From contig JAJEIM010000031.1 in NCBI GenBank assembly GCA_022827785.1, positions 96,549-135,459 of the forward strand: 38,911 bases of DNA, in the 5' to 3' direction. The notes below the pieces were generated by a model, which was not told where the DNA came from, did not search any database, and was given only the letters and a program-made list of their open reading frames with translations. How positions within the stretch are numbered: the stretch's first letter is position 1; every line of letters starts with the position of its first letter. Positions 32,312-38,911 of this stretch are shown here, piece after piece. This DNA is from Acidimicrobiia bacterium (GTDB lineage Bacteria; Actinomycetota; Acidimicrobiia; Spongiisociales; Spongiisociaceae). The position numbers and the translations under genes were made by a program.

Positions 32312-33205
32312 CCCTCCCAGAGGAAGAGTGGGCTCCGGCGCGGCTTGGGCCTGACCCTCCGGGCAGAGATCCTGGAAGGCGCACCACCGGCACAGGGCTG
32401 ACGGTTTGGGCGGGAAGTTGTCCCCTTCGACCGCAGCCCGGATGGTGGTCGTCAGGGCCAGGATCTGGCGCTCGATGCCATCCAGGGTGTTGCGATCGAC
32501 CTCGATCGAGTACACGGTGGAATTGCCCAGGTACATGAGCCGGAGTTCGGCCGGTGTGCGGCCCGTCTGTCGCTGGACCAGCAGGGCGTATATCTTGAGG
32601 GCGAAGAAGGCCGGAAGGGCGTAGCGCTCGGGTGGGGCGTTCCCCGTCTTGTAGTCGATGATGACCAGCTCCCCGTCGGGTCGTTCATCCATGCGGTCGA
32701 GGATTCCGCGCACTACGACCTCGCCGAGGTCCTCGGCGAGCATCAACTCGCGTTCAACCGGCGCGACCGACGTCGGGTCTTCCATCCGGGTGTAGTTGGC
32801 CACCACGCGCAGGCTGTCGATTCCCCATTGCCGTTCAGCGTCCAGATCGTCGAAGAGGCCGGAGTACTCGGGCGTGGTCCTCAGCGCGGTCCATTCCTCG
32901 CGGAACAGGTCGAAGAGCCGCTCCGGGGTTCGTTCCACGGCGGTGAGATCGAACAGGCGCTCCAGGGCGAGGTGGGCGGTCGTTCCCCGCGCCTGAGGGG
33001 GCGTGACCGGCTCGGGCAGCCGGTCGATAGCCCGGAAGCGGAACAGTAGGGGGCACTGCTTGAAGTCACCTGCGCGGCTGGGGGAGATGGTCTCGAGAAG
33101 GGTCTGGGCAGCGTCTGCAGTCCGGGTCCCGTCGGCCGGGGAGTCGGGCCCGGGTACGTTCTCGAAGAGCGCGGGCTGGTGGGCTGGTGGATTCACCGAC
33201 GACAT
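32291..33205 (-). CDS. RecB-family PD-(D/E)xK exonuclease with Fe-S cysteines
   Basis: A 304-aa stand-alone nuclease. SPSRAGDFKQCPLLFRF (first Cys, 51), RGTTAHLALERLF, VRGILDRMDERPDGELVIIDYKTG (catalytic Asp, Asp and Lys) and the C-terminal CRWCAFQDLC (Cys272, 275, 281) together give a complete AddB-like nuclease with a 4Fe-4S staple and no helicase. ATG 33205 is preferred: a TATGAT -10 box (33213-33218) lies 7 nt upstream, so the mRNA is probably leaderless, and MIRL at 33217 would lie within the box. Similar single-domain nucleases occur across Actinobacteria (Rv2119-like). A DNA repair role is likely but unproven. Confidence 0.85.
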   Translation of the reverse strand: MSSVNPPAHQPALFENVPGPDSPADGTRTADAAQTLLETISPSRAGDFKQCPLLFRFRAIDRLPEPVTPPQARGTTAHLALERLFDLTAVERTPERLFDLFREEWTALRTTPEYSGLFDDLDAERQWGIDSLRVVANYTRMEDPTSVAPVERELMLAEDLGEVVVRGILDRMDERPDGELVIIDYKTGNAPPERYALPAFFALKIYALLVQRQTGRTPAELRLMYLGNSTVYSIEVDRNTLDGIERQILALTTTIRAAVEGDNFPPKPSALCRWCAFQDLCPEGQAQAAPEPTLPLGGDSPATA

Positions 33206-33212
33206 GAGCCGG

Positions 33213-33218
33213 ATCATA
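33213..33218 (-). promoter_or_regulatory. -10 box giving a probably leaderless recB-like mRNA
   Basis: TATGAT on the minus strand matches five of six consensus bases and is followed by 7 nt and then the ATG at 33205. Transcription should therefore begin at or next to the start codon. No ribosome-binding site is present. Confidence 0.6.
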
Positions 33219-33281
33219 AAGACCGGGCACGACACCCGTTCGGAAGCGGCGACCGGCCGCGCACCCTTCGGATGGTCAGGT

Positions 33282-33318
33282 CGCGAAAATATCCCCGGGA
33301 GCGCGAAAAACTCCGGGG
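33282..33318. repeat. Imperfect direct repeat CGCGAAAA with overlapping inverted repeat
   Basis: CGCGAAAATATCCCCGGGAG (from 33282) is followed after exactly 20 bases by a similar copy, CGCGAAAAACTCCGGGG (from 33302). CCCCGGGAG and CTCCGGGG can also pair with one bulge. The element lies between the recB-like promoter and the candidate RNA, so it may regulate either. Confidence 0.5.
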
Positions 33319-33359
33319 TCAACCTGACAGGTGGCGGCCGCCCGGCGCGTTAACTTGGT

Positions 33360-33783
33360 GTCAACCAACCGGGGCAACCCGGTCGGGGAACCGGACCGGA
33401 GGGTCCGGATTCGGTACTCAGGTATCGAATCCAAAACTTCGGAAAGGACGTTTCCTCGTCGCAGAGCAGCGATGTTATGGGACGAGGAGGCGGAGGCCCA
33501 CGCCGGGCGGTGGCTTCGGCCCCGTCCAACGGGTCGAAGGGAAACCGAGGTAGTAGCGATACCGCCGAAGAATCCCGGCTTGCCGGCAGAGGAGCCGCGG
33601 TAAAACGTGGAACCGACGCCTGGCTCGACGCCTGAGGGATGTGGTCGTAGAGATACGGCCGGGCATTCGGAAGGCGAGAGGAGCGCAAGCTTCTCGAGGC
33701 TCGAGCGGCCGTCATCTGCAGGTGACAGCGGCGAGAGCAGAGGAAACCCCGAGAGGGCGCAAGCTCACTCGGGGTTTTCCTTT
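33360..33783 (+). ncRNA. Candidate structured non-coding RNA, about 420 nt, unknown class
   Basis: No protein frame here looks real, but local hairpins are dense and GNRA-capped on the plus strand. ACCGGG/CCCGGT has a GCAA loop (33368-33383), CCGGACC/GGTCCGG has GGAG (33391-33408), an 11-bp stem has TCAG (33407-33432), and TCCTCGTC/GACGAGGA spans 33453-33488. GGTCGTA/TACGGCC has GAGA (33643-33660) and GAGGAGC/GCTTCTC has GCAA (33678-33695). It ends in a 12-bp GCAA-capped terminator followed by T runs. A weak promoter is possible (CTGACA 33324-33329, TTAACT 33350-33355, spacing long at 20). I find no RNase P, tmRNA, SRP or riboswitch consensus. Ends are estimates. Confidence 0.55.
33742..33780. 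terminator. Bidirectional intrinsic terminator
   Basis: ACCCCGAG and GGGC (33746-33758, one A-A mismatch between them) pair with GCTC and CTCGGGGT around a GCAA loop (33759-33762). The stem is flanked by AAA on the left and TTTTCCTTT on the right. It can end the candidate plus-strand RNA and also the acyl-CoA synthetase mRNA that comes from the right (stop at 33811). Confidence 0.8.
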
Positions 33784-33810
33784 GGACGGGTGCGGATCCC
33801 GTCCCGCCCT

Positions 33811-35409
33811 TCAGTTGATCCGGCGGTCGCGGCCCTGCCACTCCCGGTCCCGCAGCACGAACTTCTGGATCTTCCCTGTGGAGGTCTTGGGCAGGCTGTC
33901 GACCATCTCCACCTCGTCGGGCGCCTTGAAGGCGGCGATGCGGTCGCGCACGTGCTCGATGATCTCGTGCGGAGACGCCGTCCGGCCCGCCTTGCCGACC
34001 ACGAACGCCTTGGGGCGCTCGCCCCAGCGCTCATGCGGGACGGCGATCACCGCGCACTCGAGCACTGCCGGGTGGGATGCGATGGCCTTCTCCACCTCGA
34101 TGGTGGAGATGTTCTCGCCTCCGGAGATGATGATGTCCTTGGAACGGTCACGCAGGTCGACATAGCCGTCCGGGTGCCACACGGCGATGTCCCCGGAGTG
34201 GAAGTAACCACCCCGGAATGCGTCGCCGGTCCCCTCCGGGTTGTCGAAGTAGCCCTTCATGACGTTGTTGCCGCGCATCACCACCTCTCCGAGGGCGGCG
34301 GCGTCCTGGGCAATGTCCTGCATCCGATCATCCACCACCCGGGTGGGGTCGGCGACGATGAAAGACACGCCCTGGCGGGCCAGGAACCGGGCGCGTTCCT
34401 CCACCGGCATGTCGGGCACCCCCGGCTGTAGCTCGCACACCGTGTGGGGGCCGTAGGTCTCGGTCAACCCGTACATGTGGACGATCTCGGCGCCCAGGTT
34501 CTCCATCGCCTCGATGATGGTGGGACTAGGGGGCGCCCCGGCGGTGGTGATGGTCACGGGCCGGGGGAACGGATGGGCTTCAGGGGCGTTGGCGAGGCCG
34601 ATGAGGACTGTGGGGGCGGCATTGAAGTGGGTGACCTTCTCGGAGTCGATCAGCGACCAGATCTCGGTCGGATTCACCCTGGGCAGGCACACGTGGGTGC
34701 CGCCGATGGCGGTCACGCCCCAGGTGGTGCACCAACCGTTGCAATGGAACATCGGAAGCGTCCAGAGGTAGACGGAGTCGGGGGAGTGGCGGGAGTGGAT
34801 GATCTCGCCCAGGGCGTTCAGATAGGCGCCCCGGTGGGTGTACATGACACCCTTGGGCCGGCCGGTGGTACCCGAGGTGTAGTTGATCGAGATGGTGCGC
34901 TCCTCGTCGTCCACCTCCCAGGGCCAGGGCCGGTCGGTCCCGCGGGCCATGAACTCATCGAAATCAGTGACGGGGAAGCCGGCGCGGGCACCGGTGCGGT
35001 CGATTCCCACGATCTCGGAAACGGTGGTGAGTTGATCGGCGACGCCGGCCAGTCCGGCCAGCAGGTGGGTCTCGCCGACCAGGAGCTTCGCTCCCGAATG
35101 GTCGAGGATGTAGCGGATCTCCTCGGGCGAGAGGCGCACGTTCACCGCCACCAGCACCGCCCCCAGGAGGGCCGGCGCGAAGTGGGCCATCAACATCTCC
35201 GGGATGTTGGTGCAGAGGAAGGCCACCCGATCCCCCGGACCCACGCCGGAGGTGGCCATGGCGTTCGCCATCCGGGTGGTCCGGTCGGCCATGCCGCCGT
35301 AGGTGATGCGCCGGTCGCCGTCGACGATGGCCGTCTTGGCGGGATAGACCAGCGCCGACCGTTCCAGGAACGACAGGGGAGTCAGCTCGGTCCGGTAGAC
35401 GGCGGGCAT
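33811..35409 (-). CDS. AMP-dependent acyl-CoA synthetase (FadD-like)
   Basis: A 532-aa adenylate-forming ligase that activates a carboxylic acid as acyl-AMP and then acyl-CoA. Motifs: P-loop-like YTSGTTGRPKG (~175-185), YGLTETYGP (A5 region), GYFHSGDIAVWHPDGYVDLRDR (hinge, A7-A8) and the C-terminal SLPKTSTGKIQK with the catalytic Lys (~518). The sequence style (PMFHCNGWCTTWG) fits medium-chain or aromatic-type acyl-CoA synthetases of plant AAE and bacterial FadD groups; the acid is not deducible. ATG 35409 has no ribosome-binding site, but TAACCT lies 6 nt upstream (35416-35421), so a leaderless transcript is likely. A terminator follows at 33742-33780. Confidence 0.9.
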   Translation of the reverse strand: MPAVYRTELTPLSFLERSALVYPAKTAIVDGDRRITYGGMADRTTRMANAMATSGVGPGDRVAFLCTNIPEMLMAHFAPALLGAVLVAVNVRLSPEEIRYILDHSGAKLLVGETHLLAGLAGVADQLTTVSEIVGIDRTGARAGFPVTDFDEFMARGTDRPWPWEVDDEERTISINYTSGTTGRPKGVMYTHRGAYLNALGEIIHSRHSPDSVYLWTLPMFHCNGWCTTWGVTAIGGTHVCLPRVNPTEIWSLIDSEKVTHFNAAPTVLIGLANAPEAHPFPRPVTITTAGAPPSPTIIEAMENLGAEIVHMYGLTETYGPHTVCELQPGVPDMPVEERARFLARQGVSFIVADPTRVVDDRMQDIAQDAAALGEVVMRGNNVMKGYFDNPEGTGDAFRGGYFHSGDIAVWHPDGYVDLRDRSKDIIISGGENISTIEVEKAIASHPAVLECAVIAVPHERWGERPKAFVVGKAGRTASPHEIIEHVRDRIAAFKAPDEVEMVDSLPKTSTGKIQKFVLRDREWQGRDRRIN

Positions 35410-35689
35410 CGGCGAAGGTTACCCGAACGGTGGCTACTGACCGGCCGGGGCCGGACTGCTCCAGCCGCGAACGGCGAGGAGATGTGCAGTCGCCGAAGCC
35501 ATGGGCGGTGACGGCCCGGATGGCCCGAGCCCTGAGCAGGGCCAAAATGATGGGCCGGGAAGATTACACTGGCGACCGGGGAACAACCGGACCGTATCCA
35601 GCACTTGGCCCGCGCGGGACCTGTTCTTCATTCCGCATTCCTAGGCGTAAACCACCCTCGGACGCGAATCCGCGCACAGGAGGTCACTC

Positions 35690-36250
35690 TTGAACGAGCA
35701 GCCCATCCGCATCCTGGCCATACCCGGCAGCCTCAGGCGCGACTCCTACAACAGGATGTTGCTCGAGGCCGCTAGGCAACTGGCACAGCCGCCGATCGAA
35801 GTCGATGTCTTCGACGGTGCAGGACAGATACCGCTCTTCAATCAGGAATCCGAGGGCGATCTGACGCCCGGCCCGGTCCTGGAGTTGCGCACCAGGATTC
35901 GCACATCGGACGCCATCCTGATCGCGTCGCCCGAGTACAACGGCAGCATTACCGGCGTGCTGAAGAACCTCATCGACTGGGCGTCGCGCCCGTACGGCCA
36001 GTCCGCCTTCGCGGGCAAGCCGGTATCGGTGATAGGCGCGAGTCCGTCACGTTTCGGGGCCCTGCAGTCCCAGCAGACGGCGATCGGTGTCCTCACGAGC
36101 GCTGGGGCGACGGTCGTAGGGGGCCCGCACCCCGTCAAGCGAGTGTTCCGGCTCGTCGACTCGGAAGGTCGCATAGGCGATGCAGGAACCCTGTCGATGC
36201 TAAGCGGCGTGTTGGCCGAGTTGTCCTCGGCGGTAGGGCCTGACGTCTAG
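35690..36250 (+). CDS. NADPH-dependent FMN reductase family protein
   Basis: A 186-aa flavodoxin-fold quinone/azo/chromate-reductase-type enzyme. The FMN phosphate loop is PGSLRRDSYNR (~13-23), and the flavin-contact motif SPEYNGSITGVLKNLIDWASRP (~84-105) is complete. The start is TTG 35690, supported by CAGGAGG six bases upstream; no ATG is available at the right place. Family members reduce quinones, chromate or azo dyes with NADPH, mostly against oxidative stress. It lies divergent from an acyl-CoA synthetase, across a 280-bp gap in which I see no gene. Confidence 0.9.
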   Translation: MNEQPIRILAIPGSLRRDSYNRMLLEAARQLAQPPIEVDVFDGAGQIPLFNQESEGDLTPGPVLELRTRIRTSDAILIASPEYNGSITGVLKNLIDWASRPYGQSAFAGKPVSVIGASPSRFGALQSQQTAIGVLTSAGATVVGGPHPVKRVFRLVDSEGRIGDAGTLSMLSGVLAELSSAVGPDV

Positions 36251-36360
36251 CAGCTCCGTGACACCTTCCGGTGCCGCCCGGACGCAGGTGTGTTCCATGC
36301 GTGCGGTTGCCCGCCTTCTCCCCGGACACACCACCGGGTCTCGATCCGACCCCGGACCAG

Positions 36361-36400
<40 letters not shown>

Positions 36401-36465
36401 CAGCACTACCATCCGGCTTCTGCCTGGAGGCAGCGTGGCGGCCTGTCCCGGTAGAGGAGGATTCT

Positions 36466-38085
36466 ATGCCACCGCACATGCTGGACTTTCCCCTGCTCCT
36501 GTCCACCCTGTACGAGCGGGCGGTGCGCATCTACCCGCACCAGGAAATAGTGTCGGTGAACGCCGATGGCTCCCTCCGCCGGAGCACCTACGGCGAGACG
36601 GACGACCGGGTGCGACGGTTGGTCGCCGCCCTGGACCGGCTGGGTATCCGGCGGGGCGAGGTGGTCGGCACCCTGGCGTGGAACACGCACCAGCACCACG
36701 AGATCTACTGGGCCACCGCCAACACGGGTCGCATCTGCCACACCGTCAACCTCCGCCTGTCGGCGGACCACATCCGGTACATCGTCGACCACGGCCGTGC
36801 CCGGGCCATGTTCATCTCCGGCGACATGGTCGAGGCGGCGGAGCGGCTGGCCCCCGACCTGCCGGGTGTGGAGTACTGGGTCGTGCTCGACGTCGACCCC
36901 AGAGCGACTTCACTCCCGGGCGCCATCGCCTACGAGGACCTGATCTCCGGTCCCGGCTACACGGGATCCTGGCCCGAGCTCGACGAGCGGTCGCCGCACA
37001 TGTATTGCTACACGTCCGGTACCACCGGCAACCCCAAGGGTGTTGCCTACACCCAGCGCTCCACCTACATGCACGCCCTGTCGGGGATCGTCTTCTGCCC
37101 GCTGGCGGCCCGGGACAACATCATGCCGGTAGTACCCATGTTCCATGCCGCCGCCTGGGGGCATCCCTTCATGGCCATCACCGCCGGGTGCAAGATCACC
37201 TATCCGGGACACGACCTGTCGGCCGAGGGCCTCGTCAACCTGATCGAGGGCGAAGGGGTGACCTTCTCCGCCGGCGTGCCCACCGTGTGGTTGGCCATCC
37301 AGCACTACCTGGAGGCGCATCCGGAGCGCGATACCTCGTCCATCCACTCGTTCATGTGCGGGGGATCCGCGGTGCCGAGAGCCATGATCGACTGGTACTG
37401 GCGGGCCAGGGGTATCCGGGTGATCCAGGGGTGGGGCATGACCGAGACCAACCCGGTGGCGACCTTCTCCATGCTGAGGCCGGAGATGGAGGGCTGGGAC
37501 TGGGAACGCCAGATGGACTTCATCGAAACAGCCGGACTGCTGATTCCGGGCCTCCGCGCCAAGATCGTGGACGACGAGGGGCGCGAGCTGCCCCAGGACG
37601 GGGAGGCCTTCGGGGAACTGCTCGTCCAGGGTCCCTGGGTGGCGGCCGAGTACATCAGGGATCCGCGGACGGCCGAGACCATGGTCGACGGCTGGCTCCG
37701 GACCGGCGATGTGTGCAAGATCACGCCCGAGGGGTACATCCGGGTGACCGACCGGGCCAAGGACGTCATCAAGTCCGGTGGCGAGTGGATCTCCTCCATC
37801 GACCTGGAGAACCTGATCATGGCCCATCCCGACGTGGCGGAGGCGGCGGTGGTCGGGGTCGAGCATCCCAGGTGGCAGGAGCGACCCGTCGCCCTGGTGG
37901 TCCCGCATCCGGACGGGGACGTGAGCGATGATGACCTGGCCGGCCATCTGCGGGGCAAGGTGGCCGACTGGTGGCTTCCGGATGCCTACGTGACCGTGTC
38001 CGAGATCCCTAAGACCAGCACCGGCAAGTTCGACAAGAAGGTGATGAGAGATCGATACGCCTCCCTTCTCTCCGACTCGTCATGA
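36466..38085 (+). CDS. Long-chain-type acyl-CoA synthetase
   Basis: A 539-aa adenylate-forming enzyme, distinct from the one at 33811-35409. Motifs: YTSGTTGNPKGVAYT (~182-196), MFHAAAWGHPF, GWGMTETNPV, GWLRTGDVCKITPEGYIRVTDRAKDVIKSGGEWIS and C-terminal IPKTSTGKFDKK with the catalytic Lys. This is the pattern of bacterial medium/long-chain fatty-acid CoA ligases that feed beta-oxidation. ATG 36466 has GAGGAGG upstream at good spacing. The heptanucleotide repeat lies in its promoter region. Confidence 0.92.
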   Translation: MPPHMLDFPLLLSTLYERAVRIYPHQEIVSVNADGSLRRSTYGETDDRVRRLVAALDRLGIRRGEVVGTLAWNTHQHHEIYWATANTGRICHTVNLRLSADHIRYIVDHGRARAMFISGDMVEAAERLAPDLPGVEYWVVLDVDPRATSLPGAIAYEDLISGPGYTGSWPELDERSPHMYCYTSGTTGNPKGVAYTQRSTYMHALSGIVFCPLAARDNIMPVVPMFHAAAWGHPFMAITAGCKITYPGHDLSAEGLVNLIEGEGVTFSAGVPTVWLAIQHYLEAHPERDTSSIHSFMCGGSAVPRAMIDWYWRARGIRVIQGWGMTETNPVATFSMLRPEMEGWDWERQMDFIETAGLLIPGLRAKIVDDEGRELPQDGEAFGELLVQGPWVAAEYIRDPRTAETMVDGWLRTGDVCKITPEGYIRVTDRAKDVIKSGGEWISSIDLENLIMAHPDVAEAAVVGVEHPRWQERPVALVVPHPDGDVSDDDLAGHLRGKVADWWLPDAYVTVSEIPKTSTGKFDKKVMRDRYASLLSDSS

Positions 38086-38133
38086 GGCCGGCTCGCGGGA
38101 CGCGGTCATCGGTCTGAGAGCGCCTTGCCGGTG

Positions 38134-38505
38134 ATGGAGGCGACGGTCTCGATCCACAGCTGGCTGGGCTGGGCGGTGGTGGTGGTCTGCGGGCTGTCCG
38201 GCCTCGTCGCCCTCGGTTACCACCTCCGCCGGCGCAGGCCGGACGTGGCGTTCAAGGCGATGGTCTCGGTGTGCGTGGTCGGCGCGATCCTGCAGGTGGG
38301 GCTGGGGCTGGTGCTCTTCGCGCAGGACATGGAGCCGGGGAGTATCCACATGTTCTACGGCTTCGTGATCCTGCTCACCCTGACCTTCGTCTATATCTAC
38401 CGCGTCCAGTTCGAGCGGCGCCCCGCCCTCTACTGGGGACTGGCCCTGCTCTTCATGATGGGGCTCGGGCTCCGGGGCATCTCCAGCTTCGGCGCAAGCT
38501 TCTGA
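38134..38505 (+). CDS. Small integral membrane protein, unknown
   Basis: About 123 aa from ATG 38134 (GTG 38131 and TTG 38125 are alternatives). Four hydrophobic helices: WLGWAVVVVCGLSGLVALGY, FKAMVSVCVVGAILQVGLGL, IHMFYGFVILLTLTFVYIYR and ALYWGLALLFMMGLGLRGI. Arg-rich loops between them suggest both ends are cytoplasmic. Histidines near helices 1 and 3 (IHSWLGW, IHMFYGF) recall heme-binding membrane proteins, but I cannot assign a family. It lies 48 bases after the acyl-CoA synthetase. Confidence 0.7.
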   Translation: MEATVSIHSWLGWAVVVVCGLSGLVALGYHLRRRRPDVAFKAMVSVCVVGAILQVGLGLVLFAQDMEPGSIHMFYGFVILLTLTFVYIYRVQFERRPALYWGLALLFMMGLGLRGISSFGASF

Positions 38506-38564
38506 CCGGTCGCCGGCCGGCCCGATCCCGGTCCGTTCCTGTCCCGCTGCGCCTCCCGATCTGG

Positions 38565-38570
38565 CACAAT
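38565..38570 (+). promoter_or_regulatory. Possible -10 box for a leaderless DUF2237 mRNA
   Basis: CACAAT is followed by 7 nt and ATG 38578, the same spacing as at the recB-like gene and the adnA leader ORF. It matches only four of six consensus bases, and no -35 box is clear. Confidence 0.4.
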
Positions 38571-38577
38571 GCGCTGG

Positions 38578-38911
38578 ATGGCGCGCAACGTACTAGGCGG
38601 GGAGCTCGAACTCTGCTCGCTCGATCCCCTGACCGGATGGTGGCGGGACGGCTGCTGCAACACCGACCAGAACGACCACGGCGTCCACACGGTGTGCGTG
38701 GTGGTGACCGACGAGTTCCTCGAGTTCTCGAGATCGGTGGGCAACGACCTGTCCACTCCGATGCCGGCCCACCGCTTCCCCGGGCTCAAAGCGGGGGACA
38801 GGTGGTGCCTGTGCGCAGCCCGCTGGGTGGAGGCCAAGCTGGCCGGCGTGGCGCCCGACGTGGTGCTGGAGGCCACCCACGCCCGGACCCTGGAGTGGGC
38901 CGATCTGGCCG
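38578..38911 (+). CDS. DUF2237 family protein (partial, runs off the window)
   Basis: The frame is open to the last base. It reads ARNVLGGELELCSLDPLTGWW, RDGCCNTDQNDHGVHTVCVVV, TDEFLEFSRSVGNDLSTP and HRFPGLKAGDRWCLCAARW, which is the full DUF2237 pattern with its conserved cysteines (CC, WCLC). Members are about 120 aa, so only a few C-terminal residues are missing. Function is unknown; the paired cysteines suggest metal or redox chemistry. An ATG at 38569 is an alternative start, but it would overlap the probable -10 box. Confidence 0.88.
   Translation, partial: MARNVLGGELELCSLDPLTGWWRDGCCNTDQNDHGVHTVCVVVTDEFLEFSRSVGNDLSTPMPAHRFPGLKAGDRWCLCAARWVEAKLAGVAPDVVLEATHARTLEWADLA

Noticed and set aside
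33593..33610. Sequence AGCCGCGGTAAAACG reminiscent of the 16S rRNA 530 loop
   Set aside because: Only a short stretch matches; the flanks do not resemble rRNA, so chance similarity is more likely.
33360..33783. Assignment of the structured region to RNase P RNA or tmRNA
   Set aside because: The GAGGAAAGTCC and ACAGAA-type RNase P segments and the tmRNA CCA end and tag frame are all missing.
34444..35511. 355-codon plus-strand frame opposite the acyl-CoA synthetase
   Set aside because: Gly/His/Arg-rich shadow of a well-supported adenylate-forming enzyme.

Overview
The window is GC-rich bacterial DNA with dense, mostly protein-coding genes. Many have GTG or TTG starts, and stop and start codons often overlap (ATGA, GTGA, TTGA). 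Two neighbouring genes encode UvrD-type motors, each fused to a RecB-type nuclease with a four-cysteine iron-sulfur motif. That is the AdnAB arrangement of mycobacteria and other Actinobacteria. A DUF2237 protein, a VapBC45-like toxin-antitoxin relic and several apparently leaderless promoters (a -10 box 6-7 nt before the ATG) also fit an actinobacterial lineage. An uncultured Acidimicrobiia-type organism is my guess; no rRNA or tRNA is present to test it.

Layout. 1-1647: two tandem EamA-type exporters (the first enters from outside the window) with a coupled 48-codon ORF between them. 1788-2851: a VapB45-like antitoxin and a frameshifted VapC45-like toxin. 2958-7643: one very large secreted protein joining a 5'-nucleotidase-like part, a LysM domain and a PqqL-like M16 peptidase. 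7909-11124: a cytosine/atrazine-type amidohydrolase and an MFS carrier. 11303-12249: a small winged-helix regulator and a membrane protein behind a promoter with two matching palindromic operators.

12542-22737 is a same-strand block of ten genes: nucleoside hydrolase, zinc sugar dehydrogenase, a ketol-acid-reductoisomerase-like protein, a complete ABC importer of the YnjB type (lipoprotein, two permeases, ATPase), an MFS carrier, a nucleoside phosphorylase-family protein and D-aminoacyl-tRNA deacylase. I read it as uptake and breakdown of a nucleoside-like or glycosylated compound. The reductoisomerase-like protein has serine where the catalytic histidine should be, so it probably performs a different reaction.

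23199-29496 is the adnA-adnB operon with a 54-aa leader ORF. Then follow a DUF1015 protein, glutamate dehydrogenase, and a third RecB-family Fe-S nuclease (convergent with gdh). 33360-33783 has no protein gene but carries many GNRA-capped hairpins and ends in an intrinsic terminator: a candidate structured RNA. The right end holds two acyl-CoA synthetases, an NADPH-dependent FMN reductase, a four-helix membrane protein and a truncated DUF2237 gene.

The most novel points are the candidate RNA, the nucleotidase-LysM-peptidase fusion, the His-to-Ser reductoisomerase inside a nucleoside-type cluster, and the twin-operator promoter.
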